The notes: generated by a model not told the origin, from the letters alone. Positions 53,574-62,683 are shown, counted from the first letter of the stretch. The stretch is 64,000 bases of DNA from UBA7803 sp963822255 (GCA_963822255.1 CAWGGV010000009.1:186001-250000), one strand, 5' to 3'. Translations and numbers: made by a program.

Positions 53574-55099
53574 TGTCCGAATTCGACGACGCGCCGGCCG
53601 GCGTCTTCGACGAATCCGGTGTGGCCCGCGACGACACCGGCGCGAAGTACTACACGGGCCGTCCCGACTCGCTGGTGCACATGCTCCGGGCGTCGGTGGA
53701 GCGCTGGCCGCAGAACGAAGTCGTTGTCGACCTCGGCACCGGCGAGCGCATCCGCTACGGGGAGCTCTGGGAACGCGCCTCCCGGGTGGCGGGCGGCCTC
53801 GCCGCCGCGGGCGTGCAGCGCGGCGACCGCGCCGCGATCCTGCACGGCAACGGCCTGCCCTGGGTGCTGGCGTTCTGGGGTTGCCAGCTCGCCGGCGTGG
53901 TCGTGGTGCCGGTGAACACCCGCTTCGCCGAGCCCGAGATCGACTACGTGATCGAGAACTCCGGCGCCAAGTACGTGTTCCGCCCGGACCAGCCCCTGCC
54001 CGCCGGCGAGCCGCTGGCGGTGGACGACCTCGCGCCCCGGGACATTGCCGCCATCTTCTACACCAGCGGCACCACCGGCTTTCCCAAGGGCGCGGTCACC
54101 ACCCACCGGAATCTCCTCTCCAACAACGAGACCGCACGCCGGGTGTTGCGGCTGCCCGGCGGCGACGGAATGCGGAACCTGGTATCGGTGCCGCTGTTCC
54201 ACGTCACCGGCTGCCACAGCCAGCTGGTGGTCACCACCGAGCTCGGTGGCTGCACCGTGATCATGCCCGCGTTCGAAGTCCAGGCGTTTCTCCGGGCCAT
54301 TCAGGACGAGCAGATCAACGTCCTGGTGTCGGTGCCCGCCGTGTACTGGCTCGCCATCAACCAGCCGAACTTCGCCGACTTCGACACCTCGCGGGTGGAA
54401 CGCCTCACCTACGGCGGCGCGCCCATCGCGCCGGAGCTGGTGTCGCGCATCAAGCAGGCGTTTCCCCACGCGCGCGTCGGGAACGGCTTCGGCCTGACCG
54501 AGACCGCGTCCATCACCACCTTCCTGCCGCACGAGTACGCGGACGAGCACGCCGACTCGGTGGGTTTCCCGGCGCCGGTGATGGAGGTGAAGCTCGAGGA
54601 TGCGGATCCCGAGACCGGGGTGGGGGAGCTGCTCATCCGCGGCTCCAATGTGGTCGACGGCTACTGGCAGAATCCGCAGGCCACCGCCAGGACGTTCGCC
54701 GGCGGCTGGCTCCACAGCGGCGACCTGGCGCGCATCGACGACCAAGGGCTCGTCTACATCGTCGATCGCGCCAAGGACATGATCAACCGCGGCGGCGAGA
54801 ACGTGTACTGCGTGGAGGTCGAGAACTGCCTGGCCGGCCACCCGGACGTATTCGAGGCGGCCGTGCTCGGCGTGCCCGATTCCATGATGGGCGAGAAAGT
54901 GGGCGCGGTGCTGGTACCGAAGCCCGGTCACGACATCGATCCGGCGAACGTGGTGGCGTTCTGCCGAGAGCGGATCGGCGACTTCAAGGTGCCCCAGTAC
55001 ATCGAGGTCAGCGACGAGCCGCTGCCGCGCAACCCCGGCGGCAAGGTGCTGAAACCGCGCCTGCGTGAGGACGTCCACTGGAGCAAGCCGCTGTTCTGA
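53573..55099 (+). CDS. AMP-dependent acyl-CoA synthetase
   Basis: 508 aa, ANL superfamily. The phosphate loop YTSGTTGFPKG is near residue 165, then GNGFGLTETAS, GWLHSGDLARIDDQGLVYIVDRAKDMINRGGENVY and the C-terminal catalytic Lys in PRNPGGKVLK. It activates a carboxylic acid with ATP and CoA; the overlap with the lactonase-like gene suggests a shared substrate. The region directly after its stop is the 192-bp repeat. Confidence 0.92.
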   Translation: MSEFDDAPAGVFDESGVARDDTGAKYYTGRPDSLVHMLRASVERWPQNEVVVDLGTGERIRYGELWERASRVAGGLAAAGVQRGDRAAILHGNGLPWVLAFWGCQLAGVVVVPVNTRFAEPEIDYVIENSGAKYVFRPDQPLPAGEPLAVDDLAPRDIAAIFYTSGTTGFPKGAVTTHRNLLSNNETARRVLRLPGGDGMRNLVSVPLFHVTGCHSQLVVTTELGGCTVIMPAFEVQAFLRAIQDEQINVLVSVPAVYWLAINQPNFADFDTSRVERLTYGGAPIAPELVSRIKQAFPHARVGNGFGLTETASITTFLPHEYADEHADSVGFPAPVMEVKLEDADPETGVGELLIRGSNVVDGYWQNPQATARTFAGGWLHSGDLARIDDQGLVYIVDRAKDMINRGGENVYCVEVENCLAGHPDVFEAAVLGVPDSMMGEKVGAVLVPKPGHDIDPANVVAFCRERIGDFKVPQYIEVSDEPLPRNPGGKVLKPRLREDVHWSKPLF

Positions 55100-55107
55100 C
55101 CGCAGGT

Positions 55108-55491
55108 GCCCGCCAGACGCTGGCGATGCCGGCGCGGTCGACGGTGCGCGGCACGCGCCGGAAAGGCACTCGGCTGCCCATTTGAGCGACGCCGAGCGCA
55201 GAAAATTGACCGCGCCAGCGGGCAACTTTTCGCAGCGAGGGCGCCGCGGAGCGGCGGAGCGTGGGCAGCGGAGCGACTTGCCGGCGGGGGATCGCCCGCG
55301 CCCGCCAGACGCTGGCGATGCCGGCGCGGTCGACGGTGCGCGGCACGCGCCGGAAAGGCACTCGGCTGCCCATTTGAGCGACGCCGAGCGCAGAAAATTG
55401 ACCGCGCCAGCGGGCAACTTTTCGTAGCGAGGGCACCGCGGAGCGGCGGAGCGTGGGCAGCCGAGTGACTTTCCGGCGCGAGGACGGCTAC
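55108..55491. repeat. Two tandem copies of a 192-bp unit, each with long inverted repeats
   Basis: Copies at 55108-55299 and 55300-55491 are nearly identical over about the first 155 bp. In copy 2, CGCCGGAAAGGCACTCGGCT (from about 55349, arm continuing GCCCA) is the inverse of TGGGCAGCCGAGTGACTTTCC-type sequence at 55454-55474 with a single mismatch; copy 1 has the same arms with more mismatches. The core holds AGAAAATTGACCGCG. This fills the 55100-55525 gap. No coding potential is supported, although frames are open by chance on both strands. It resembles a mobile palindromic element or a structured RNA; identity unknown. Confidence 0.75.
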
Positions 55492-55525
55492 CTGCCGAGT
55501 AAAGCCGACACCCCCGCGCGGCTGG

Positions 55526-57175
55526 TCACGGTTGCTCCTGATACCGCGCGAAGTCCTCCTTGAGCATCGCCGTCTGCGCCCCGTTGGCGTGCATGTAGGC
55601 GGTCGCCGAGCGCACGCCCCAGACGTACATGAGCGCGGCCAGCAGCGCCACGGCGATGCTGTCCCAGGGGCCGGTGATGACGCGATGGCCGCCGTAGCTG
55701 CCGAGCCAGGACATCGTGTACATGGCCGCGAGATACGCCACCAGCCAGATGCCGCCCACCAGCTCGCCGTGGCCTTCCCGGTTGCGCACGTGGACGATGC
55801 CGTACCACAGCAGCCCTAACCCGACGATGGGCATGGTCTTGAGCAACGTCCCCCACTCCACCCAGAAGATCACCAGTGACGCGGTGATGAACGCCAGCGG
55901 CGAGATGATGCGCATGCCGGGCAGCCGGCTGGTGTGGTCGCCGATGCCTACCCGGCGGAACGCAAACAGGCTCACCGAGCCGATCGAGAACGTGAACGCC
56001 ACCAGGGTGCCGGTGACGCCGATGATCTGATGCCAGCTCGGCAGCGGCAGCAGGAACAACAGCCCCACCACGAAATTGAACAGCAGCGCCCGGGTGGGGA
56101 CCCGGAACCGCTCGTGCACGGCGACCAGCGGCCGCGGAAAGAAGCCGTTCTTGGCGAGCCCGAAAACGTTGCGGGCGTTGGAGGCGGTGAAGATGATGCC
56201 GGAGCCGGACGGCGAGAGCATCGAGTCCGCGATCAGCACCCAGTACAGCCACGTCATGCCGATCACCAGCGCAAGGTGAGCGAACGGCGAGTCGTAGTTC
56301 ACGCCGTGCCACCCGGCGATCAGGTCCGAGCCGGGCACCGCGCCGAGGAAGGCGATCTGCAGGCCCAGGTAGAGCACGATGGAGAAGAGGATCGTCGTCA
56401 GCAGCGAGGCCGGGATGTCGCGCCGCGGCCGCCGCGCCTCGCCGGACAGCTCGATGATGTTGCGAAAGCCGGTGTAGGCGAACACCATCCCGGCCGCCGC
56501 GATGGTGCTGAACGCGGCGTCCATGCCGTAGGGGGCGAAACCGCCGTGGGCAGTGACGTTGGTCCCGTCGAATCCGCTGGCGATGAGCAGCCCGATCGTG
56601 GTGGTGGGAATGAACACCTTGATCACCGTCATCACGTTGTTGGTGTGGGCGAACAGCCGCACCCCGAAATAGTTGACCACCACGAACACCGCCATCAGCG
56701 CCGCGGCCAGGGCGACGCCGGGGCCGGTGAGCTCGCCGTTATCGAACACCCCGGGCAGATAGGAGCTCGCGTACTGCACCACGCCGGCCGCTTCGGTGGG
56801 CGGATTGCCCACGTAGGTCACCCACATGCTCCAGCCCACGATGCTGGCGGCGAATCGGCCGTTGCTGTACAGCGGATAGCGCACCAGGCCGCCGGACTCG
56901 GGGCGCACCATGCCGAGCTCGGCGAACACCAGGGCGATCGCCAGCATCAGCCCGCCGGCAATGACCCAGGCGATCAGCGATGCCGGCCCGGCGGCCTGTG
57001 CCGCATACATGGCGGAAAACAGCCAGCCCGAGCCGATGACGCTGCCGAGGCCGGTGGCCACCAGCGACCAGAAGCCGAGGCTGCGGTGTAGTTTCGCGTC
57101 CTGACGGGCCGCCACTGTCGCCTGGGAAGCCGCGCCGGCCACGACGGATCTGTCAGCCGCCGCTGAATCAGTCAT
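55526..57175 (-). CDS. APC-superfamily amino acid permease
   Basis: 549 aa, about 12-13 helices. The substrate-binding loop GLGSVIGSGWLF lies in helix 1, and ELGMVRPESGGLVRYP and FRNIIELSGEARRPRRDIPA are conserved family blocks. The length and C-terminal extension fit the aspartate/glutamate:proton symporter branch, though the amino acid is not certain. ATG 57175 has GGAGAATTCCG upstream. A GyrI-domain remnant lies between it and the potassium-channel gene. Confidence 0.88.
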   Translation of the reverse strand: MTDSAAADRSVVAGAASQATVAARQDAKLHRSLGFWSLVATGLGSVIGSGWLFSAMYAAQAAGPASLIAWVIAGGLMLAIALVFAELGMVRPESGGLVRYPLYSNGRFAASIVGWSMWVTYVGNPPTEAAGVVQYASSYLPGVFDNGELTGPGVALAAALMAVFVVVNYFGVRLFAHTNNVMTVIKVFIPTTTIGLLIASGFDGTNVTAHGGFAPYGMDAAFSTIAAAGMVFAYTGFRNIIELSGEARRPRRDIPASLLTTILFSIVLYLGLQIAFLGAVPGSDLIAGWHGVNYDSPFAHLALVIGMTWLYWVLIADSMLSPSGSGIIFTASNARNVFGLAKNGFFPRPLVAVHERFRVPTRALLFNFVVGLLFLLPLPSWHQIIGVTGTLVAFTFSIGSVSLFAFRRVGIGDHTSRLPGMRIISPLAFITASLVIFWVEWGTLLKTMPIVGLGLLWYGIVHVRNREGHGELVGGIWLVAYLAAMYTMSWLGSYGGHRVITGPWDSIAVALLAALMYVWGVRSATAYMHANGAQTAMLKEDFARYQEQP

Positions 57176-57221
57176 CGGAATTCTCCATATCCGGCGAATC
57201 CTACACTACCGCGCCAGGCCC

Positions 57222-57425
57222 ACCGCAATCCTTGTTCCCGTCGGCGTGAACACGCGCTGCGGCGATGGCGGGCTCGCTGACGAGCTGATGTACGTCTGCG
57301 CAGCCGAGGTGTCGTGCTACGGCACGATTCCCCACGGGCTGAGCACGGTGACGCTTCCGCCGGCGCGCTATGCGGTGTTCGCTCACGACGGCGACGCCCG
57401 CCGCTCACCTCACCGACCGAAGTAG
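57222..57425 (+). pseudogene. GyrI-like effector-binding domain remnant
   Basis: The open stretch without a start codon ends at TAG 57423-57425. It encodes MYVCAAEVSCYGTIPHGLST and VTLPPARYAVFAHDGDARR, matching the GVEV...LPEGL...LPAxRYAVFxHxG pattern of the GyrI/AraC effector-binding domain. A complete domain would be about 150 residues, so this is probably a C-terminal relic. It overlaps the 3' end of the ion-channel gene on the other strand. Confidence 0.45.
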
Positions 57426-58546
57426 CCATAGAGCACATCGTCCCAGGCGGGCGACCGAATCACCTCGATGAGCTGGCGGTTCAGCGTCTCGCGCAGCGGG
57501 CTGCCCGGCGGCACGGCCAGGGCGTAGTACTCGGGCTGGAACTCGTCGGGCAGCACTTCCAGGGTCTGCGAGTAGCGGTCGTTCACCAGATACTTCATCG
57601 CCGGCGCGTCGTACACCGCCGCCGCGTAGTCGCCTTTCACCACGGCCTGCAGCGCCTGGGTCAGAGACTGGTAGCTGTGGTGGCGGATACGCGCGCTGGT
57701 GAGATAGTCCTCGCTGGTGGAGCCAGCCACCGTGGCCACCCGGTAACGCGTCAGGTCGTCCGACCCCTGTATGCCGGCCTTCAGGTCCGAGACGGTGAAC
57801 GCCGAGGCGATCGCTCCGGTCATGCTGGCGATGATGATGATGGACGCGAACATCCAGACGATGGCGAGAGCGCGTCCGGCGAATGTTCTCGGCGCCTTGT
57901 CGCCATAGCCTACGGTGGTCATGGTGACCGCCGACCACCACAGGCCGTCGCCCAGACCTTTCGCGGCGGTGCCGCGGAAGTCGGGGTTGTGGCGGCGTTC
58001 GATCAGCCAGACCAGCGCACCGACACCGGCCAGCACCAGGAGCAAGGTGCCGGTGGCCGCCAGAAACGGCGGCGAGATCAGCGCCCGGAAGAACGCGCCG
58101 GCGCCACCCGACTGATGGACCGGCACGGCGATGCCGAGGCTCGACTGGAAGAACGGCTCCGTGAAGTCGAGCCGCCGTTCCCGGTCCGCGGTGACGGTGA
58201 GCGCGCCCAACGCCACCTGCACCTCGTTGCGGGCGGTGGCGGCAAGCAACGGGTCGAGGCCGTACTCGCGGTAGCGGTAGCGCAGATGGAGGCGCCGCGC
58301 CAGCTTCTCCCAGAGTTCGATGCTGATTCCGCGCCAGTGACCGTCGGCGGTCTTCACCACGAACGGCTCCACCGGTTTCAGGCCAACGATCAGGGGCTGT
58401 CCGGCGGACGATGCCGCCGCGCCGGCCGCAGCCTCGGGTTTCGCCTCGCCTGTGGCGAGCGCCTCGCCTGTGGCGAGCGCCTCGCCTGTGGCGAGCGCCT
58501 CGCCTGTGGCGAGGGTGAGAAGGGCGATAGCGAAGAGAGCTCGCAC
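57410..58546 (-). CDS. GluR0-like ligand-gated potassium channel
   Basis: 378 aa, exported. A signal peptide ending near residue 17 carries a 6-residue repeat (ALATGE, four copies). A periplasmic substrate-binding fold (about 50-140: GLKPVEPFVV, WRGISIELWEKLARRL, VALGALTVTADRERRLDFTEPF) is interrupted by two membrane helices around a potassium pore: selectivity filter Thr211-Val-Gly-Tyr-Gly215 in VTMTTVGYGDKAP. The second lobe (about 255-375: AGIQGSDDLTRYRVATV, YAAAVYDAP) follows. This is the architecture of the prokaryotic glutamate receptor GluR0. The ligand is probably an amino acid. The GTG start follows AAAGG. Confidence 0.88.
   Translation of the reverse strand: MRALFAIALLTLATGEALATGEALATGEALATGEAKPEAAAGAAASSAGQPLIVGLKPVEPFVVKTADGHWRGISIELWEKLARRLHLRYRYREYGLDPLLAATARNEVQVALGALTVTADRERRLDFTEPFFQSSLGIAVPVHQSGGAGAFFRALISPPFLAATGTLLLVLAGVGALVWLIERRHNPDFRGTAAKGLGDGLWWSAVTMTTVGYGDKAPRTFAGRALAIVWMFASIIIIASMTGAIASAFTVSDLKAGIQGSDDLTRYRVATVAGSTSEDYLTSARIRHHSYQSLTQALQAVVKGDYAAAVYDAPAMKYLVNDRYSQTLEVLPDEFQPEYYALAVPPGSPLRETLNRQLIEVIRSPAWDDVLYGYFGR
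58445..58513 (-). repeat. 18-bp tandem repeat (4 units) at the channel gene's 5' end
   Basis: The unit CTCGCCTGTGGCGAGCGC recurs at 58445, 58463, 58481 and 58499 (last shortened). Each unit is a perfect hairpin, CTCGCC-TGT-GGCGAG. It encodes ALATGE on the minus strand near the signal-peptide cleavage site. The length is a multiple of three, so copy-number change would keep the frame but alter the mature N-terminus or mRNA folding. Confidence 0.85.
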
Positions 58547-58577
58547 AAGCCTTTCGATCAGCGCTTCGACGCCGGCC

Positions 58578-59567
58578 TCATACCGTCTTCAGCTCACCGG
58601 AACTTTCCGGCGTCAGCGCCTCGTCGCCGGGAGCGGACAGCGTCAGCACCGCCTGCTCGATGGCCTCGTACTCCGTGAGCCGGCGCTCGACACTGTGCAT
58701 GAGATCGGCCAGACGATCCTCCGGGTGGTTGCCGGACAGGTCGATGGCTGCCACCAGAAACACCCTGCCCGGGCCGATGTACTCGAGATGGAGGAACGTC
58801 ACCCGGTCCACCTCGTCCATGTCGAGCAATGCAGCCAGGGTGCGGTCGCGCACCCCGGGGCTCACGCTCTCGCCGGTGAGAAAGTCGCGATTGCGGTCGA
58901 TGAGGTACAGCGCGACGCAGGCCAGCAGCACCCCCACGGCGATGGAACCGGCAGCGTCGTAGGTCTTGTCGCCGGTGAGGTCGTGCAGACCGATGCCGGT
59001 GGCAGCCAGGATGATGCCCATCAATGCCGCGCTGTCCTCGGCGAACACCGCGCGCAAGGTGGGATTCGAGGTCCGGGCCAGGTAGCGCATCGGACGCAAC
59101 CCGCGGGACTCCGCCTCGCCCCGGGTCTGTTTGAGGGCCCGCAGGAACGAGATGCCCTCGAGCACGAAGGACACTCCGAGCACCGCGAACGCCCAGCCGT
59201 ATCTGGGCTCCTCGCCGCTGCTCTTGGCCAGCAGATCCTGAATGCCGTGACCGATCGAGATGACGGCGCCGATGATGAACAGGCCGAAGGCGGCAAACAT
59301 GGACCAGACGTAGGCTTCGCGGCCGTAGCCGAGCGGGTGGGTGCGATCCGGCGGGCGGTCGGATTTCTTCTCCGCCAGCACCAGAAAGACCTCATTGCCG
59401 GTGTCCGCCCAGGAGTGGGCAGCTTCGGCCACCATGGATGCCGAGCCGGTGATCGCCGCGACGAAGCTCTTGGCAACGGCAATCAGCGCGTTGGCAGCCA
59501 GCGCGATGAGCACCGTGACGAAGCTTTCGCCGCCGCTGGATCGCCGGTTGTCGCTTTTCTCGGGCAT
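58578..59567 (-). CDS. Cation diffusion facilitator (SLC30A9-like)
   Basis: 329 aa, about five or six helices. Metal-site residues lie in VAEAAHSWADTGNEVFL of helix 2 and FAEDSAALMGI of helix 5, an arrangement seen in ZNT9/SLC30A9-type transporters. A C-terminal cytoplasmic domain follows (RLADLMHSVERRLTEYEAI). It exports zinc or another divalent metal in exchange for protons. ATG 59567 is used; a TTG 12 bases upstream is possible. Confidence 0.87.
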   Translation of the reverse strand: MPEKSDNRRSSGGESFVTVLIALAANALIAVAKSFVAAITGSASMVAEAAHSWADTGNEVFLVLAEKKSDRPPDRTHPLGYGREAYVWSMFAAFGLFIIGAVISIGHGIQDLLAKSSGEEPRYGWAFAVLGVSFVLEGISFLRALKQTRGEAESRGLRPMRYLARTSNPTLRAVFAEDSAALMGIILAATGIGLHDLTGDKTYDAAGSIAVGVLLACVALYLIDRNRDFLTGESVSPGVRDRTLAALLDMDEVDRVTFLHLEYIGPGRVFLVAAIDLSGNHPEDRLADLMHSVERRLTEYEAIEQAVLTLSAPGDEALTPESSGELKTV

Positions 59568-59617
59568 CCCTGGCGACAATCAGGAATTGTGCCAGCCGGC
59601 GACCTTCCGCGCCGAGC

Positions 59618-60475
59618 TCAGGTCTTGGGGAAATCCGCCGCGCTGTGCCGCTCCGGCACGCGAAGCTCCTCGGGCCCCGCCATCCGGTTCACCCGCTTGC
59701 CCCGCTTCACGGCCGGACGCGCCTCGATTTCCTGCGCCCAGCGCCGCACGTGGCCATACGTCTCGACGTCGAGAAACTCCGCAGAGTCGTAGAGCTTGCC
59801 GAGCGCCAGCGCTCCGTACCACGGGTAGGTGGCTATGTCGGCGATGGTGTAGTCGTCACCGCCGAGGAACCGGCGCTTGCCGAGATTCCGGTTCAGCACG
59901 TCGAGCTGGCGCTTCACCTCCATGGTGTAGCGGTCGATGGGGTAGCGCATCCTGCTCGGCGCATAGGCGTAGAAGTGACCGAAGCCGCCCCCGAGGTACG
60001 GCGCACTGCCCATCTGCCAGAACAGCCACGAATAACACTCCGCCCGCGCGGCCGGTTGCTGCGGCAGGAAGGCGCCGAACCTCTCGGCCAGGTACAGCAG
60101 GATGGCGCCCGATTCGAACACACGGATGGGCTCGGCGCCGCTGCGGTCCAGCAGCGCCGGGATCTTCGAGTTGGGGTTGATGGCAACGAAGCCGCTGCCG
60201 AACTGATCGCCCTGGCCGATGTTGATGAGCCAGGCGTCGTACTCGGCGTCGGCGTGACCGGCCTCGAGCAGCTCTTCCAGCAGGATGGTGGCCTTCTGGC
60301 CGTTGGGCGTCCCCAGGGAGTAGAGCTGCAACGGGTGCTCGCCCACCGGCAGCTCCTTGTCATGGGTGGGGCCGGCAATCGGCCGGTTGATGCTCGCGAA
60401 CCGGCCGCCGCTCTCCATGTCCCACTGCCAGACCTTCGGGGGCTGATACTCGTCTGCTGTGCTGGAGTCGCTCAA
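59618..60475 (-). CDS. yghU: Glutathione-dependent disulfide-bond oxidoreductase (YghU-type GST)
   Basis: 285 aa, near E. coli YghU (288 aa). YQPPKVWQWDMESGGRFASINRPIAGPTHDKELPVG is the N-terminal extension specific to this branch; YSLGTPNGQKATILLEELLE is the thioredoxin-like glutathione site with Thr and Asn; INPNSKIPALLD and the helical C-terminus follow. It binds two glutathiones and reduces disulfides. The TTG at 60475 is chosen because GAGGTGAC lies upstream; a GTG at 60502 is the alternative. Confidence 0.88.
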   Translation of the reverse strand: MSDSSTADEYQPPKVWQWDMESGGRFASINRPIAGPTHDKELPVGEHPLQLYSLGTPNGQKATILLEELLEAGHADAEYDAWLINIGQGDQFGSGFVAINPNSKIPALLDRSGAEPIRVFESGAILLYLAERFGAFLPQQPAARAECYSWLFWQMGSAPYLGGGFGHFYAYAPSRMRYPIDRYTMEVKRQLDVLNRNLGKRRFLGGDDYTIADIATYPWYGALALGKLYDSAEFLDVETYGHVRRWAQEIEARPAVKRGKRVNRMAGPEELRVPERHSAADFPKT

Positions 60476-60647
60476 GATGTCACCTCGCTGCCGGTTGAAC
60501 ACCCGTACGGGCGCGAATCGCCACAGTCTAACAGCTATCCACCGGCCATCCGCTCAGCGGCGGGCGGCAGTCCCGGATGCGGCGTGTGCTCGAATCGGCA
60601 CCACGCGCCCGCTGGGGTATGCTGGCCGTACCAGACGAGGAGACCCC

Positions 60648-61634
60648 ATGGTATTCGACAACCGTATCACCCGCCTGCTCGGCATCGAGATCCCCGTCGT
60701 CCAGGCGCCCATGGGTTGGATCGCCCGCTCGCAGCTCGCGTCGGCCGTGTCCAACGCCGGTGGGCTGGGGATCATCGAAACGTCGTCGGGCGAGCTCGAC
60801 GTCATTCGCGAGGAGATCCGCCGCATGCGCACCCTCACGGACAAGCCCTTCGGCGTGAACATCGCCCAGGCGTTCGTGCGTGATCCGGGCATCGTCGACT
60901 TCGTCATCGATCAGGGGGTGCGGTTCGTCACCACCTCGGCGGGCAATCCCGAACGTTATACCGAGCAGCTCAAGCGCGCCGGGCTCACGGTCTTCCACGT
61001 GGTGCCGAGCCTCGCCGCCGCCCTGAAGGCGGTGGACGCCGGCGTCGACGGCCTGGTGGTCGAGGGCGGCGAGGGCGGCGGCTTCAAGAATCCGCGGGAA
61101 GTCGCCAGCATGGTGTTGCTGCCGCTGGTACGCTCCCGGGTCGACGTGCCCATCATTGCCGCCGGCGGATTCGTCTGCGGCCAAAGCATGGCCGCTGCCT
61201 TCGCGCTCGGCGCCGAGGCCGTGCAGATGGGCACGCGGATGGTGTCGGCGGCGGAGTCGCCCGTCCATGACAACTGGAAGCACGCCGTCGTCGCGGCCCG
61301 TGAGACCGACACGGTGTTCCTGAACCGCAAGCACTCCCCGGCCCTGCGGGCGCTGCGCACCGCCAAGTCCAGCCGGCTCGAGGATGAACCCGACGTCAAT
61401 GCCATGAGCGAGTTCGGCACTGCTCTGGACTTGTACTTCGGCGGCGACATGGAAGCGAGCATCGCCCTCTGCGGACAGGTGTGCGGCCGCATCGACGCCG
61501 TGCGGCCGGTGGCCGAGATCCTGGCCGAGGTGCGTGACCAGTTCTTCGCCACTCTTCAGGCGCTTTCGGCGCAGTACCTTTCCCCCGCACCCCGGCCAGG
61601 TGTGGCGGCCGCGGCACAGACGGCGCTGGAGTAG
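60648..61634 (+). CDS. Nitronate monooxygenase family protein (2-nitropropane dioxygenase-like)
   Basis: 328 aa FMN-binding TIM barrel. VVQAPMGWIA and AVSNAGGLGIIE near the start, GVDGLVVEGGEGGGF, VDVPIIAAGGFVCGQSMAAAFALGAEAVQMGTRM are the family blocks. Oxidises alkyl nitronates, or acts as an NADH:quinone reductase in some members. ATG 60648 follows GAGGAG. Likely detoxification role. It is the first of three forward genes. Confidence 0.87.
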   Translation: MVFDNRITRLLGIEIPVVQAPMGWIARSQLASAVSNAGGLGIIETSSGELDVIREEIRRMRTLTDKPFGVNIAQAFVRDPGIVDFVIDQGVRFVTTSAGNPERYTEQLKRAGLTVFHVVPSLAAALKAVDAGVDGLVVEGGEGGGFKNPREVASMVLLPLVRSRVDVPIIAAGGFVCGQSMAAAFALGAEAVQMGTRMVSAAESPVHDNWKHAVVAARETDTVFLNRKHSPALRALRTAKSSRLEDEPDVNAMSEFGTALDLYFGGDMEASIALCGQVCGRIDAVRPVAEILAEVRDQFFATLQALSAQYLSPAPRPGVAAAAQTALE

Positions 61635-61660
61635 CAAACCGAACACGCGAGGAAGCCGCC

Positions 61661-62626
61661 ATGACGACTGCGGCCCGTTCCAGCCGACAAGCGTGGCCCG
61701 ACCTGCCGTACCTGGAGTGGCAGGAGACCCGCGCCCTGCTCCACCTGTGGGCTCAGATCGTCGGCAAGGTCCGCACGGCCTGCACACCGTGGGTCAACCA
61801 CCAGTGGCACGTGGTGCTGTACGTCACGGCGCGGGGGCTGACCACCTCACCGATCCCAGACGGCACTCGGGTGTTCCAGATCGACTTCGACTTCGTCGCT
61901 CAAGCGTTGGTCATCCTGACGGACGACGGCGAGGAGCGCAGACTCCCCCTCGCCAGCGGCTCCGTCGCCGACTTCCAGCAACGGGTGCTGGCGGCGCTCG
62001 CGGAGCTCGGCATCCAGGTGCGCATCCACGGCACCCCCAACGAGATCCCGGGCGCCATCCGGTTCCGGGACGATCGCGTCCGGCGCAACTACAACCCGGA
62101 GCAGGCACGACGGTTCTGGCAGGCGCTGGTTCAGGTGGACCGGGTGTTCAAGCAGTTCCGCACCGGCTTCATCGGCAAAGTGAGCCCGGTTCAGTTCTTC
62201 TGGGGCAGCTTCGATCTGGCCGTGACGCGGTTCTCGGGCCGGGCTGCGCCGCCGCATCCCGGCGGCGTGCCGGGGCTACCGGACACGATCGCCCGGGAGG
62301 CGTACTCCCACGAGGTGAGCAGCGCCGGCTTCTGGCCGGGCAGCGGCGCCATCGACTATCCGGCGTTCTATTCCTATGCCTATCCCGAGCCGGACGGCTT
62401 CCGCCGCTCGAAGGTGCGGCCGGACAGCGCATTCTTCGACGCTGCCATGGGCGAGTTCATTCTCCCCTACGAGGTCGTGCGCAGCGCCGATGATCCCGAC
62501 GGTGTGCTGCTCGACTTCCTCCAGAGCACCTACCAGGCGGCCGCAGACGCCGCCGGCTGGCGCCGCTCCGCGCTCGAGTGCGAGATGGGCCGGCCCGGCG
62601 TGCCGCGCAAGTTGCCCGGCGTCTGA
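61661..62626 (+). CDS. DUF5996 family protein
   Basis: 321 aa, cytosolic. WPDLPYLEWQETRALLHLWAQIVGKVRTACTPWVNHQWHVVLYVTARGL and PHPGGVPGLPDTIAREAYSHEVSSAGFWPG are the conserved blocks of this family, whose function is unknown. It has no membrane segment or catalytic signature that I can name. It starts 26 bp after the nitronate monooxygenase and precedes the MHS transporter on the same strand. Confidence 0.85.
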   Translation: MTTAARSSRQAWPDLPYLEWQETRALLHLWAQIVGKVRTACTPWVNHQWHVVLYVTARGLTTSPIPDGTRVFQIDFDFVAQALVILTDDGEERRLPLASGSVADFQQRVLAALAELGIQVRIHGTPNEIPGAIRFRDDRVRRNYNPEQARRFWQALVQVDRVFKQFRTGFIGKVSPVQFFWGSFDLAVTRFSGRAAPPHPGGVPGLPDTIAREAYSHEVSSAGFWPGSGAIDYPAFYSYAYPEPDGFRRSKVRPDSAFFDAAMGEFILPYEVVRSADDPDGVLLDFLQSTYQAAADAAGWRRSALECEMGRPGVPRKLPGV

Positions 62627-62683
62627 CGTCGGACTTGCCGAGCCAGCCCCATCGCCCGATGATGGCGCCGAGGGGGTAGCAGC

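Noticed and set aside
55065..55468. Apparent repeated proteins encoded across the 192-bp repeat on both strands
   Set aside because: The frames are open because the unit length is a multiple of three and GC-rich. No ribosome site or recognised domain supports them.
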